Shown here piece after piece: positions 37,704 through 46,557 of a DNA stretch of 64,000 bases. The DNA is from Spirosoma fluviale (GTDB taxonomy: Bacteria > Bacteroidota > Bacteroidia > Cytophagales > Spirosomataceae), in assembly GCA_945883625.1 (NCBI GenBank), contig CAMCXW010000003.1, positions 27,028 to 91,027 of the forward strand. The letters are read 5' to 3'. The translations under genes and the position numbers were made by a program. Position 1 is the first letter of the stretch; each line of letters starts with the position of its first letter. The notes below the pieces were generated by a model, which made no database searches, was not told the origin of the DNA, and saw nothing but the letters and a program-made list of their open reading frames with translations.

Positions 37704-38635
37704 TTTCTTCCATCTAGGTAAATGATAGAATCAAAAAAACCAACTTCTTCCAACTGCCTTTTTAATCGCTTTAATTCCTCTGGATTTAAATTACGGAGAG
37801 GACTTCGACAAACACCAAAGTCCAAACCGGTCATATTCATGATTGCTTTTCCACCCACGATTGCGTTTACGTGATTTAACATGATTTCTACGACTTCAAT
37901 TGATTTCATTTGAAGGCTACGGGCCAAGGCATAGTTTTGATCAGAATACGCATTCAAAATCGCTTGGTAAACCCCAGGCATAAAATTAAATGTAGTACCA
38001 ATAGCTCCTTCGATACCTAAGACAAGGCCATTAATTAAAATCTCATCATGTCCATGTAAGATGTCGAATCGACCATTTTCTAAGGCTATGCATTGATGCA
38101 TATCCATGTAGTCGGTGTGGGTGAATTTAACACCGGCTAAGTTGGGGATAATCCCAGATGCTTTTTTGAATAATTGGTTTACCTTGATATGGGAACCCGT
38201 AACAGCGGGTAAATGGTAATAGTAAAAAGGGGTATTAGGCGCGGATGAGGCTACTTGTTTGCAAAAGTCAACCATCACATCTATATCAGAAGAAGGGAAA
38301 AAATTGGGGGCCATACAAGCCACGGTGTATACGCCAATTTTCTCTCCATGAGCGGCCAAGTCCTTGGCTATTTCGATACTGGAACTCCCTACATGAACGA
38401 TGATTTTGAAATTATCTTCGCTAAATTCCATCCATTTTTCAATGATGGCTTTCCGTTCCTCTATCGTTAATAACATTCCTTCTCCCGTGGAACCATTGAC
38501 AAAAACGCCGGCGACTCTTTGACTCTTTAACCGGGCGGCATAGGCTGGAATTAGGTCCAAATTAATCTTTCCATCTGGGCGAAAAGGAGTAAATACCGCT
38601 GCAATCAAACCTTTGATTTTTGGGTAAGGAAACAT
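37700..38635 (-). CDS. nanA: N-acetylneuraminate lyase (DHDPS/NAL family)
   Basis: A 311-residue aldolase that splits N-acetylneuraminate into N-acetylmannosamine and pyruvate. The pyruvate-binding GSTGEG is at 48-53, the catalytic Tyr pair is in FYYYHLPAVTG (138-147), and the Schiff-base Lys170 is in LAGVKFTHTD. The sequence is closer to the eukaryotic-type lyase (YYYHLPAVTG) than to E. coli NanA. No nanE/nanK is in the operon. Dihydrodipicolinate synthase is unlikely because of these substrate-site residues. Confidence 0.85.
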   Translation of the reverse strand: MFPYPKIKGLIAAVFTPFRPDGKINLDLIPAYAARLKSQRVAGVFVNGSTGEGMLLTIEERKAIIEKWMEFSEDNFKIIVHVGSSSIEIAKDLAAHGEKIGVYTVACMAPNFFPSSDIDVMVDFCKQVASSAPNTPFYYYHLPAVTGSHIKVNQLFKKASGIIPNLAGVKFTHTDYMDMHQCIALENGRFDILHGHDEILINGLVLGIEGAIGTTFNFMPGVYQAILNAYSDQNYALARSLQMKSIEVVEIMLNHVNAIVGGKAIMNMTGLDFGVCRSPLRNLNPEELKRLKRQLEEVGFFDSIIYLDGRK

Positions 38636-38880
38636 AGTATTTAATTTTTTTTTAATTTTTCTAAATTAAACATAATTATTTAAAATTTAGATCGGTCTAT
38701 TTAGCTTACTAGGCCATTTTACAACAAATCGAAAACACATCTTACACCTAATTCCCACGAAATTTATATTCCAAGTCCAAATTTAAGTTCAATTTTGATG
38801 TAAAGGGCAGATTTTGTCTTTTGTATTTCCCTGGTTCTTCCCATCATAAAAATCTAATTGTTCACCTAAACATTAAACCA
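38636..38880. other. Non-coding stretch upstream of nanA
   Basis: About 245 AT-rich bases with no gene; it should hold the nanA operon promoter, but no TTTG/TAnnTTTG pair stands out. Confidence 0.4.
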
Positions 38881-39286
38881 ATGAAATACGTGTGTGTCTA
38901 TTATTTTCCTTATATCTTTTCTCTTGCGATATGGAAAATCTCAATCTATCCTTAAAAATAACCGATTTGATGATTATGGTTGCATTCAATGCTTTTGATC
39001 CCTAACCGTGGATACCAACGGTGGTTACGAATCCGGCGACCTCTAGAACAAGTACTTCCGCTGTTTTATCTGCGAAGTTCAAAAGTGAAATTTCTGGTAT
39101 AACTGAAAAACGAAGTTGTTATGTAATTCTGACAGGACTACCGACTTTAAAGAAGGTTGTCAAAGAAAGAGCAGTCTTTCAACTAGTGCCTTAAATTTGA
39201 CCTCAGGATATGACTTAGTTATGTACTTTGCACCTGAAAAGGAATTTACAGAGTATTTTAAAGAACAAATATTCAAAAAGAAATAA
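38881..39286 (+). pseudogene. Possible relic of a secreted FN3/Ig-like domain protein
   Basis: Short open pieces occur in sequence: a signal-peptide-like ORF starting at 38881 (MKYVCVYYFPYIFSLAI...), a fragment from 39006 with PTVVTNPATSRTSTSAVLSA and ITEKRSCYV, which resembles repeated fibronectin/Ig-like domains of Bacteroidota surface proteins, and a C-terminal-like piece (39197-39286) ending in TAA. They are in different frames with stops between, as in a decayed gene. The evidence is weak similarity only. Confidence 0.35.
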
Positions 39287-39366
39287 ATGTGGCTCGCCTT
39301 TGAGTTGAGAATTTATTTTAGCAGTCTAATAATTTGATATTCTCTTAGTTAGTAATTAATAAGAGG

Positions 39367-39383
39367 TCCCAGCGTGATCACTT
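39367..39383 (+). other. attR-like copy of the tRNA-Lys 3' end
   Basis: TCCCAGCGTGATCACTT repeats the end of tRNA-Lys (31027-31043) with one mismatch. No other part of a tRNA is present here. It marks the probable right border of an integrated element. Confidence 0.5.
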
Positions 39384-39445
39384 AGTTGTGTATGGAGCCA
39401 TCATTTTTTTTGACAGCTCCTTGTTGTTTAAATTTTAGACTAAAT

Positions 39446-40069
39446 CTAGGGGATCATCCATAGATTACATTCCTGTTTATAATCAAAGAATGCTCTTCTA
39501 TGCCCTGTATGATGTAAGTATAACCAATCAATTGATTCAACGTGTATACACACAACACCAAAATTTTGTTGGCCTATCTCACTATCCTCCCAAGTAAAAT
39601 TGTCTTGTTCTATTTCAATTGATAATCCACTACTAGGAAAATCAATAAAACTTGAGGGACTTAAGTCGGTTAAATAACTTTTTCTACTAGATAAAGCCGT
39701 TTTCTGCCATGCCTCTGCTGCAATTTCATCATTATAGTGTAATTCTGCGATTCCCTTAATACGTAACTGAACGCGTGCTGTAGCATCATAAAACAGTCCA
39801 CTAATGGATGAATTTATCTTTAATTCGCTCCACTTTGGACTACGAATATCTGTATGAAAACATAACTCTTTTTCTAAGGGAGAAGCTTTTCTCAAGACAA
39901 CTGTTCGAAGGCTTGATTCTCCTTTGTTCAGGGTGGCTATGCATGGAGTGTGAAAGGAATCTCTACTTTTAGTGGCACCATTTACTAATCGTATCCAACA
40001 ATCCTTTTCTAAAGCTTCTAAATCATAACTTAAATTGTTGATGATTATGTGATCTTGTGTTTCTTTCAA
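39446..40069 (-). CDS. Pyridoxamine-5'-phosphate-oxidase-like FMN-binding protein
   Basis: A 207-residue soluble protein of the PNPOx-like split-barrel family. RTVVLRKASPLEKELCFHTDIRSPKW is the typical FMN-phosphate binding stretch, and QLRIKGIAELHYND matches the barrel core. It may be a flavin reductase or oxidase rather than true PdxH, whose C-terminal signature is absent. The start is a TTG at 40069: there is no ATG near the N-terminus and a TACCTTTTG element lies about 45 bases upstream. Confidence 0.75.
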   Translation of the reverse strand: MKETQDHIIINNLSYDLEALEKDCWIRLVNGATKSRDSFHTPCIATLNKGESSLRTVVLRKASPLEKELCFHTDIRSPKWSELKINSSISGLFYDATARVQLRIKGIAELHYNDEIAAEAWQKTALSSRKSYLTDLSPSSFIDFPSSGLSIEIEQDNFTWEDSEIGQQNFGVVCIHVESIDWLYLHHTGHRRAFFDYKQECNLWMIP

Positions 40070-40274
40070 TCGAATTTTAATTTTTTTAAATATAAAGAAA
40101 TTGATTTGTCAAAAGGTACAATGTTGATTAACTAATTTGAGAGTTTCTATTTATACATCTGTTATTATAGACGCTCTCCCGTGTAGTTATTGGCGTTCGC
40201 TTTAATTATGCATAATTTAGTGATTAAGTTAATTGATGACTCAAATCGAGCGCACTTTATACGTATTTAGAAAC

Positions 40275-41408
40275 ATGAGAATCGGATTTGAAGCAAAAAG
40301 AGCCTTTCATAATTTTACAGGTTTAGGTAATTATGCTAGATCTGTCATTCAAATTTTAGCAAATCATTATCCAGCAAATCAATATTTTATTTATAGTCCC
40401 AAACTGAAAAAAAACAATAGAACGGATTTTTTATACCTTTTAAGTAATGGGACAATAAGAACTTCGCCATTTAAATTATTCAAATCGTATTGGAGAAGTA
40501 AAGGAATAATAAGCCAACTTGTAAAAGATAAGGTGGAGCTTTTCCACGGCTTAAGCCATGAAATTCCATTCGGCTTAAATAAAAAGGGAATCAAATCCGT
40601 AGTGACGATACATGATTTAATTTACATACGGTTTCCTCACTTTTTTAAACCTATAGATCGATTTATTTACGGCATAAAATTTCGGTCGGCATGTGAAAAT
40701 TCGGATCGGATTATTGCGATAAGCCAACAAACGAAAAATGATATCGTTCAATTTTTCGGAATTGACGAACGTAAAATTGACGTGGTTTATCAGGGTTGCG
40801 ATCCAATTTTCAACTTGCCCATTAGTGCTGCCGAATTAGCACAAGTTCGATTAAATTACCAACTACCTACAAATTATTTACTCTGCGTGGGCACGTTGGA
40901 AAATCGTAAAAATCAATTGGTAATTCTAAAAGCTTTAGTTCATTTACCCGAACATATCCACTTGGTACTCGTTGGAAAATCATCTCCATACGAACACGTG
41001 CTGCGTGATTTTATTTTAGCCAATCAGCTTGAAGATAGGGTAAGCATTGTCTCTAATGTTGATTTTAAAGACTTGCCGGCAATTTACCAACAAGCAGAAA
41101 TGTTTGTTTATCCTTCTTTATTCGAGGGTTTTGGTATTCCGATTTTAGAGGCTTTAACCAGTGGTATTCCAGTGATTGCCGCAAAAGGGTCCTGTTTAGA
41201 GGAAGCTGGAGGTCCACATAGTTTATATTTTCAACCACACGACGAAATTGAATTGACTGCGTCTATCGCTCAGATTCTTGCTGACAAATTCCTAAAAAAT
41301 GAGATGATCAAAAATGGCAACGAATTTGCATTAAAGTTTAGTGAAGAAAACATCGCTAAAAATCTACAGGAGGTATATCACAAAACAATACAAGATTCAA
41401 ATCTGTAG
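40275..41408 (+). CDS. Glycosyltransferase family 4 (GT-B) protein
   Basis: A 377-residue cytoplasmic glycosyltransferase. The N-terminal half has GFEAKRAFHNFTGLGNYARS and KSVVTIHDLIYIRFPHFF, and the C-terminal donor-binding half has LCVGTLENRKNQ and the catalytic FVYPSLFEGFGIPILEALTSG. Such enzymes transfer mannose- or glucose-type sugars to surface polysaccharides; donor and acceptor are unknown. The ATG at 40275 is chosen, as the family starts at MRIGF; the frame is open to 40233. It is an isolated gene. Confidence 0.88.
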   Translation: MRIGFEAKRAFHNFTGLGNYARSVIQILANHYPANQYFIYSPKLKKNNRTDFLYLLSNGTIRTSPFKLFKSYWRSKGIISQLVKDKVELFHGLSHEIPFGLNKKGIKSVVTIHDLIYIRFPHFFKPIDRFIYGIKFRSACENSDRIIAISQQTKNDIVQFFGIDERKIDVVYQGCDPIFNLPISAAELAQVRLNYQLPTNYLLCVGTLENRKNQLVILKALVHLPEHIHLVLVGKSSPYEHVLRDFILANQLEDRVSIVSNVDFKDLPAIYQQAEMFVYPSLFEGFGIPILEALTSGIPVIAAKGSCLEEAGGPHSLYFQPHDEIELTASIAQILADKFLKNEMIKNGNEFALKFSEENIAKNLQEVYHKTIQDSNL

Positions 41409-41465
41409 AAATTTGAGTTCAATAGGATTAGTCCGCGTTTAATTACGATGAATAGCCTCGCACAT

Positions 41466-43538
41466 TTATTCTGGCTTATAGATGCGCTCTGCCGTTCTTA
41501 ATACCTCAGCCTTATCCAATGTCATCCGCTTGGTTTGTTGGGCCTGATACATCGCTCGCTGATCCGCGAAATGCTTGGATTCTGGATGCGAACTCGCTCC
41601 AAACGTATTCACGGTCTCAATAAGTGGTAAGCCTCCATCTTTAGGGAATTTGACAAAACCGATGTAGGCATCTCCACTAATCATCTTACGCTTTGACTCA
41701 CCATATGGTTCCGACATCACTGCTGCTAATACATCCGGCATGCCCGCCTGAGGCCAATCTTCATTTCCGCGTTTTAGCCGTTGGTATTCACCTAAGGTTA
41801 CATCCAAACGGCCATAATGCTTCAGTAAGAAATCATGTACATATTGACACAGCTGCACGGCTTCAGCTTCGGATAGAGGATCTTTGGATCCATTGGAGCG
41901 CATTTTGGAAGCATTGTAGTAGGCAATGTTGTAATATAAAGCACCCACACTCTCCACATTCGTCACATGATTCCATTGGTTAAGACCCTTTATAATGGTC
42001 GATAATGCTGGATATTTTGCAGCATCCAAGTTGAAAATCGCAGAGGCATCCCAACCATAGGGATATAAGATCTTAGCGGGTAGTTGGCGATCAAATTTGA
42101 TGCGTTTTAAATCGGTCCAACTGATCTTATCGAAGCTATCGATTAAATCTTTGGCTCTCCGGCTCCGATTATTGTGATAGGTTTCGTAGCCATCGTTTTT
42201 ATCGAATTTGGCTGGATTTAAGTTTTCGGATTCCGCCGTGGCCATAAAGGGCGAATGATTCGTATTAAACAAATACCCACTTGACGGATTCGTATACTGC
42301 GGTAATTCATCTAAAGGTTTGAATGTTTTCCAAAGCGTCGCGCGGGTATTTCCGGGCAGCGTGGAGGCCCAATTGTATTTTGGGTCCGCATTGCGATACG
42401 GCATCTTGCCATTCGAGATGTAAAAGATGTTATCTGACTTATCTGCATACATGATGTTAAACAGGGGCAAATGATTCTGATTCAACGCAGCTTTAAATTC
42501 AGCGAAATTTGTTGACCGATTCATCGCATACCATTGTTGCAATGCACCCGCATCCATCAAGGAAGGTAGTCGGATGGAGAAATATGCTCCTTTTGGCGTT
42601 TTTACGGTCGGTCCATAGATCGATTTATATGCCATTTTGCCCACGGAGAATGGAATGCCTTTGATGTTTAATTTGACTTTTCTTTTTTCTAAGTTTAGCC
42701 ATTCGTCATCCACTTTGTATTGTCCTGGATGATCCTTGTCGGTTTCCAACTGATATACATCGATTTTATCCTGAAAATTTACGGTATGCGCCCAAGCTAA
42801 ATTTGGTGTAACTCCGTGAAAGATTAACGGTCCACCGGGAAATAAACCGCCTAAAATATTCCAACCTTCTTCACTTTGCACGTGGGCCTCATAGAATGCA
42901 GTGGCGCCTTCAATGGGCTGGTGCGCATTAATGACCATCATCGTCTCCCCTGACGCAGATTTAGTACTTTTTATTGCAAAGGCATTACTACCCTCGCCCG
43001 TAAATCCTTTTAAGTGCGGAATTGATCCATCGAGAATCTTAGGAAGTGTTTTATCCACGCCGCAGAAAATGGCTACGGAGAACATGGATGTCGCAATGTA
43101 ATCCTCTAAAGTAATGGGAAATACGTGTTTGTTTAATACGTCGGATGGGTGTGCTTTGGCATAAGCGGTAATTCCTTGTAAATAGCCTTGTAACAACTGG
43201 AGGAAAGCGGGATCCATCGATTTGATTTGTTGGTCCACCACTTGCCGCGTATTCAATAGTCCAAAGACAAAATCCACGGGTGCTCCTTTTTTGCCAAGGT
43301 AGGTACTCAGCTTCCCTTTACCTGTCAAAATGAGTGTTTGGATGGTTTTGAAGTCGTCTTCCGCGTGTGCCCAAGCTAAGCCATACGCCACCTCTGGATC
43401 TGTAGGTGCGAAAATGTGTGGTACGCCATAGCTGTCGCGCGCGATGGTGATTTGGTTGGTACGGATGGTGGGATCTTCAGAGAATGCATTTGAAACTAGG
43501 CCAACAAAGCAAATAAGTACGAGTAAAGGTTTTTTCAT
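41466..43538 (-). CDS. Penicillin-acylase-family (S45) amidase, copy 1
   Basis: A 690-residue N-terminal-nucleophile hydrolase precursor with signal peptide (1-20). The alpha part begins ITIARDSYGVPHIFAP; the autocleavage site is before Ser184 in GEGSNAFAIK, which becomes the beta-subunit nucleophile. Members split beta-lactam side chains, acyl-homoserine lactones or other amides, so the natural substrate is uncertain. The ATG overlaps the stop of the DUF4197 gene. A paralogue lies at 60968-63118. Confidence 0.88.
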   Translation of the reverse strand: MKKPLLVLICFVGLVSNAFSEDPTIRTNQITIARDSYGVPHIFAPTDPEVAYGLAWAHAEDDFKTIQTLILTGKGKLSTYLGKKGAPVDFVFGLLNTRQVVDQQIKSMDPAFLQLLQGYLQGITAYAKAHPSDVLNKHVFPITLEDYIATSMFSVAIFCGVDKTLPKILDGSIPHLKGFTGEGSNAFAIKSTKSASGETMMVINAHQPIEGATAFYEAHVQSEEGWNILGGLFPGGPLIFHGVTPNLAWAHTVNFQDKIDVYQLETDKDHPGQYKVDDEWLNLEKRKVKLNIKGIPFSVGKMAYKSIYGPTVKTPKGAYFSIRLPSLMDAGALQQWYAMNRSTNFAEFKAALNQNHLPLFNIMYADKSDNIFYISNGKMPYRNADPKYNWASTLPGNTRATLWKTFKPLDELPQYTNPSSGYLFNTNHSPFMATAESENLNPAKFDKNDGYETYHNNRSRRAKDLIDSFDKISWTDLKRIKFDRQLPAKILYPYGWDASAIFNLDAAKYPALSTIIKGLNQWNHVTNVESVGALYYNIAYYNASKMRSNGSKDPLSEAEAVQLCQYVHDFLLKHYGRLDVTLGEYQRLKRGNEDWPQAGMPDVLAAVMSEPYGESKRKMISGDAYIGFVKFPKDGGLPLIETVNTFGASSHPESKHFADQRAMYQAQQTKRMTLDKAEVLRTAERIYKPE

Positions 43539-44251
43539 GGTTTGTCGAAAAGTCGTTTAAGTAGCGCGGATGTTCTAGCCACTGGGTTCGAGCGTATTTC
43601 TTTTTCTTGTAACGCGATTTCATCAAAGATCCCTTGCAGGGCTTTTTCTGTGACATAGTCGGCCAAATTAGGATTCATTCTTTTATTGCTAAATGGAATA
43701 GCTTGGTAGGCTTTGTTGAGTTGATCCCAGTATTTGGTGGCCTGAACGGTCGCCAAAGAAGCTTGAATGGTAGGTTTAAATTGTTCGGTCAGTTGGTCCT
43801 GCGTCTTGCTGCGTAAGTAATCAGTTGCTGCGCGCTCATTTCCACGTAAGATAGAAAGTCCATCCGTGACGGTCATTTCTTTGATGGCTTGCAGTAAAAT
43901 GGGAGCTGCCGTTTTGCAGGCGTCTTCTGCAGCACGATTTAGGCTAAGAATGAACGCGTCGGCGAGTTGGTTTAAACCCATACTTCTCAGCGTACTTTCT
44001 ATCTTTTGTGCTTCAGGGGGCATGGCGATTTTACGGGCGGCGTTTTTGAAAAAGCCATCATGCTTAGCTAAATCAGCACATCCTTTTTCTGCCCCAAGTG
44101 TTAAGGCTTCTTTTAATCCTGCTGATATATCAGCGGGATTGATTTGGGGTTTTGTTGTAATTTCTTGGGCTTTCTTGAGTATGCCGTTTAAATTCTGTGC
44201 TTTTAACTGCAGTGAAAGGAATAAGATGGCAAGGATGCGTAGGTAGGTCAT
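43535..44251 (-). CDS. DUF4197 protein
   Basis: A 238-residue secreted alpha-helical protein with signal peptide (about 1-18). The segments DISAGLKEALTLGAEKGCADL, LNRAAEDACKTAAPIL and YVTEKALQGIFDEIALQEKEIR are diagnostic of DUF4197. Function is unknown. It precedes and overlaps the S45 amidase gene (ATGA). Confidence 0.85.
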   Translation of the reverse strand: MTYLRILAILFLSLQLKAQNLNGILKKAQEITTKPQINPADISAGLKEALTLGAEKGCADLAKHDGFFKNAARKIAMPPEAQKIESTLRSMGLNQLADAFILSLNRAAEDACKTAAPILLQAIKEMTVTDGLSILRGNERAATDYLRSKTQDQLTEQFKPTIQASLATVQATKYWDQLNKAYQAIPFSNKRMNPNLADYVTEKALQGIFDEIALQEKEIRSNPVARTSALLKRLFDKP

Positions 44252-44318
44252 ATCCTTAAAATTAAGTCTTTTTTATTTTTATCACTATATTTAACGTCCA
44301 AGAAATCTATAGGTCTCT

Positions 44319-45692
44319 ATGAAAGTAACGCTTACTTTATTCTTAGCTCTTTTTATTCCTATTTTATCGTTTGCGCAGGCCGACAGTCTTTTCATAAAAA
44401 AGATTTCGGATGACATTATGCGTAACGGAAAAGCGTATGAGTTGTTATATGAATTGACGAAAAAAATTGGTGGCCGGTTGGCCGGATCGCCGCAGCATCA
44501 ACAAGCGATTACGTGGGGAAAGCGGAATATGGAATTGTTAGGACCGGATAAGGTATTTCTTCAAGCCTGCAAATCACCTAATTGGAAGCGTGGAGGTGCT
44601 GATTTTTCCGCAATTGTAGGCGTTCAAGGTGAGGCACGTGTTCAACCTTTGGCTGCATTAGCGCTGGGAAATTCGATGGGATCGAATGGCATGATTGAGG
44701 CTGAGGTATTGGCGGTGGCCAATTTTGATGAATTGGAAAAGCGGAAGAATGAGGTAAAGGGTAAGATTGTTTATTTCCATAGTGTTTTTGACCCAACAAA
44801 AATTCAAACGTTTCGGGCTTATAGTGAGAGCGGTGTGTATCGTCGGTCAGGTGCATCGCGCGCAGCTAAATACGGTGCTTTGGGAATCATGATTCATTCG
44901 TTGAGTACAGCTCCAGATAATGCGCCGCATACTGGATCCATGACGTATGAAAATGATTTACCGATGATCCCAGCGGTGGCTTTAGGGCCAAATGATGCTA
45001 AGATGCTGTACGCATTAGCTCAAAAAGGATCTGTAAAAGTTCAAATGCAAACCTATGGTAATTTCTTGCCAGATGTGGATGACCATAATGTGGTGGCTGA
45101 GATTAAAGGTTCGGAATTCCCGAATGAGTATATTACGTTGGGCGGCCATTTGGATAGTTGGGACGTCAACGAAGGAGCCCATGATGATGGCGCCGGAGTC
45201 GTACATACGATGGAAGTTTTACGCGTCATGAAGGCCTTAAATTATAAACCAAAGCGTACGATTCGCTTTGTGCTTTTTGCCAATGAGGAGAATGGGGTTC
45301 GTGGAGGCAATGAATATGCGAATCAGGCCAAGATAAATAATGAGAATCACATATTTGCATTGGAAAGCGATGAGGGTGGCTTCACTCCCCGTTCGATTGG
45401 AATCACGGCGCCCAAAGCAGCCTTCCAGAAATTTCAGGCTTGGTCTACCCTATTGAGGCCGTATGGTACGGAGGTGACCTTAGGTGGAGGCGGAACTGAT
45501 ATTGGGCCGCTGGCCCGTATAAACCCAGCGACGGTCATTGCGGGCTTGGTTCCGGATAGTCAGCGTTATTTTGATTTACATCATGCGAAAACGGATGTAT
45601 TTGAAAATGTAAATAAGCGGGAGTTGTTGTTGGGTGCGGTTAATATTGCAGCCATTATTTATTTAATTGATCAATACGGTGTAAATCCTTAA
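44319..45692 (+). CDS. M28-family zinc peptidase
   Basis: A 457-residue secreted aminopeptidase/carboxypeptidase-Q-like enzyme with signal peptide (1-19). Co-catalytic zinc ligands are seen in GGHLDSWDVNEGAHDDGAG (His and Asp), FANEENGVRGG (Glu-Glu) and ALESDEGG, with a final His in FDLHHAKTD. A PA-like domain (about 130-240) is inserted. It is four bases upstream of the ThuA gene, with which it forms an operon. Confidence 0.9.
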   Translation: MKVTLTLFLALFIPILSFAQADSLFIKKISDDIMRNGKAYELLYELTKKIGGRLAGSPQHQQAITWGKRNMELLGPDKVFLQACKSPNWKRGGADFSAIVGVQGEARVQPLAALALGNSMGSNGMIEAEVLAVANFDELEKRKNEVKGKIVYFHSVFDPTKIQTFRAYSESGVYRRSGASRAAKYGALGIMIHSLSTAPDNAPHTGSMTYENDLPMIPAVALGPNDAKMLYALAQKGSVKVQMQTYGNFLPDVDDHNVVAEIKGSEFPNEYITLGGHLDSWDVNEGAHDDGAGVVHTMEVLRVMKALNYKPKRTIRFVLFANEENGVRGGNEYANQAKINNENHIFALESDEGGFTPRSIGITAPKAAFQKFQAWSTLLRPYGTEVTLGGGGTDIGPLARINPATVIAGLVPDSQRYFDLHHAKTDVFENVNKRELLLGAVNIAAIIYLIDQYGVNP

Positions 45693-45696
45693 GCGA

Positions 45697-46518
45697 ATGA
45701 AAACGATTATTTTATGTTTAGCGGCTAGTATTTTTGTGGTTTTTTCGGGCTATTCAGTGCCGAAAAAGGGTCAGCGGGTTTTGGTGTATACCAAAAACGG
45801 ACCAGGTTATGTGCATGATAATATTCCAGCGGCTGTTGCCTGTTTTCAGGAGTTAGGAAAGTTGCATCAAATTCAGGTAGACGTGTCGGATGATCCTGCT
45901 GTATTTACGGAGGCGAATTTAGCTCAGTATCAAGCGTTGATTTTTACGAGTACCAATAATGATGTTTTTGCATCGGATGCGCAGCGTTTGGCATTTCGGC
46001 ACTATGTGGAGGCAGGTGGAGGCTTTGTAGGGGTGCATTCCGTGACGGGTACGGAGCGGAAATGGTCTTGGTTTAAGATGATGGTGGGTGAAACGTTCTC
46101 GTGGCATGCGAAGTTTCAGCCGTTTCGGATATTGAATATCAATGCGGCCCATCCTTCGATGCAGGGAGTTCCGATGCGCTGGGAAAAAGAGGATGAGTGT
46201 TATTTCGGGAAAGAGTTATATCCGGGCATTCAGGTGCTGATGATGCATGATTTGAGTAGTTTGGATGAGAAGCAGGCGGACTTGGTAAACCAATATAGCG
46301 GATCGTTTAAGGGGTATTTTCCAGCGGTTTGGACGCAGCATTTTCAAGGTGGACATGTGTGGGTGACGACGCTGGGGCATGATAAGGCGAATTACCAAGA
46401 GCCTGTTTACATCAATCATGTGTGGCAAGGCTTAAAATATGTACTCGATTCGGTAAAGAAAATTGATTATTCGAAGGCAAAGTCGGTGAAGTTTGATGAG
46501 GGGATTTGGGTGAATTAA
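45697..46518 (+). CDS. ThuA-domain secreted protein
   Basis: A 273-residue protein with signal peptide (about 1-20) and one ThuA (glutamine-amidotransferase-like) domain: VLVYTKNGPGYVHDNIPAA, YVEAGGGFVGVHSVTGTE, and VWTQHFQGGHVWVTTLGHD. ThuA proteins are linked to trehalose and other sugar use and are probably sugar-binding or hydrolytic. The stop codon lies inside the left arm of a long palindrome. Confidence 0.88.
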   Translation: MKTIILCLAASIFVVFSGYSVPKKGQRVLVYTKNGPGYVHDNIPAAVACFQELGKLHQIQVDVSDDPAVFTEANLAQYQALIFTSTNNDVFASDAQRLAFRHYVEAGGGFVGVHSVTGTERKWSWFKMMVGETFSWHAKFQPFRILNINAAHPSMQGVPMRWEKEDECYFGKELYPGIQVLMMHDLSSLDEKQADLVNQYSGSFKGYFPAVWTQHFQGGHVWVTTLGHDKANYQEPVYINHVWQGLKYVLDSVKKIDYSKAKSVKFDEGIWVN

Positions 46519-46553
46519 CAATAGTTTGCATTTTGCAAACTATTGTTAATTCA
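46511..46553. promoter_or_regulatory. Perfect long palindrome before the higA-like gene
   Basis: Arms of 20 bp (46511-46530 and 46534-46553) match perfectly around a TTT loop. It covers the ThuA stop codon and ends four bases before the higA-like ATG at 46558. It may be the ThuA terminator, the operator of the HigA-like regulator, or both. Confidence 0.75.
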
Positions 46554-46557
46554 TACA

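Noticed and set aside
37700-38635. Dihydrodipicolinate synthase (dapA)
   Set aside because: The fold is shared, but the residues around the active site (FYYYHLPAVTG and GHDEILINGLVLG) resemble N-acetylneuraminate lyases, and the operon is sugar-related.
31044-39366. An active prophage or conjugative element
   Set aside because: No integrase, transposase, phage structural or transfer gene is present; only the att-like repeat hints at past integration.
43044-43052. Isolated DnaA-box-like TTATCCACG
   Set aside because: It is a single site with one mismatch inside a coding sequence, as expected by chance.
44578-46428. Antisense open frames across the M28 and ThuA genes
   Set aside because: They lack start contexts and homology and are shadows of the coding strand.
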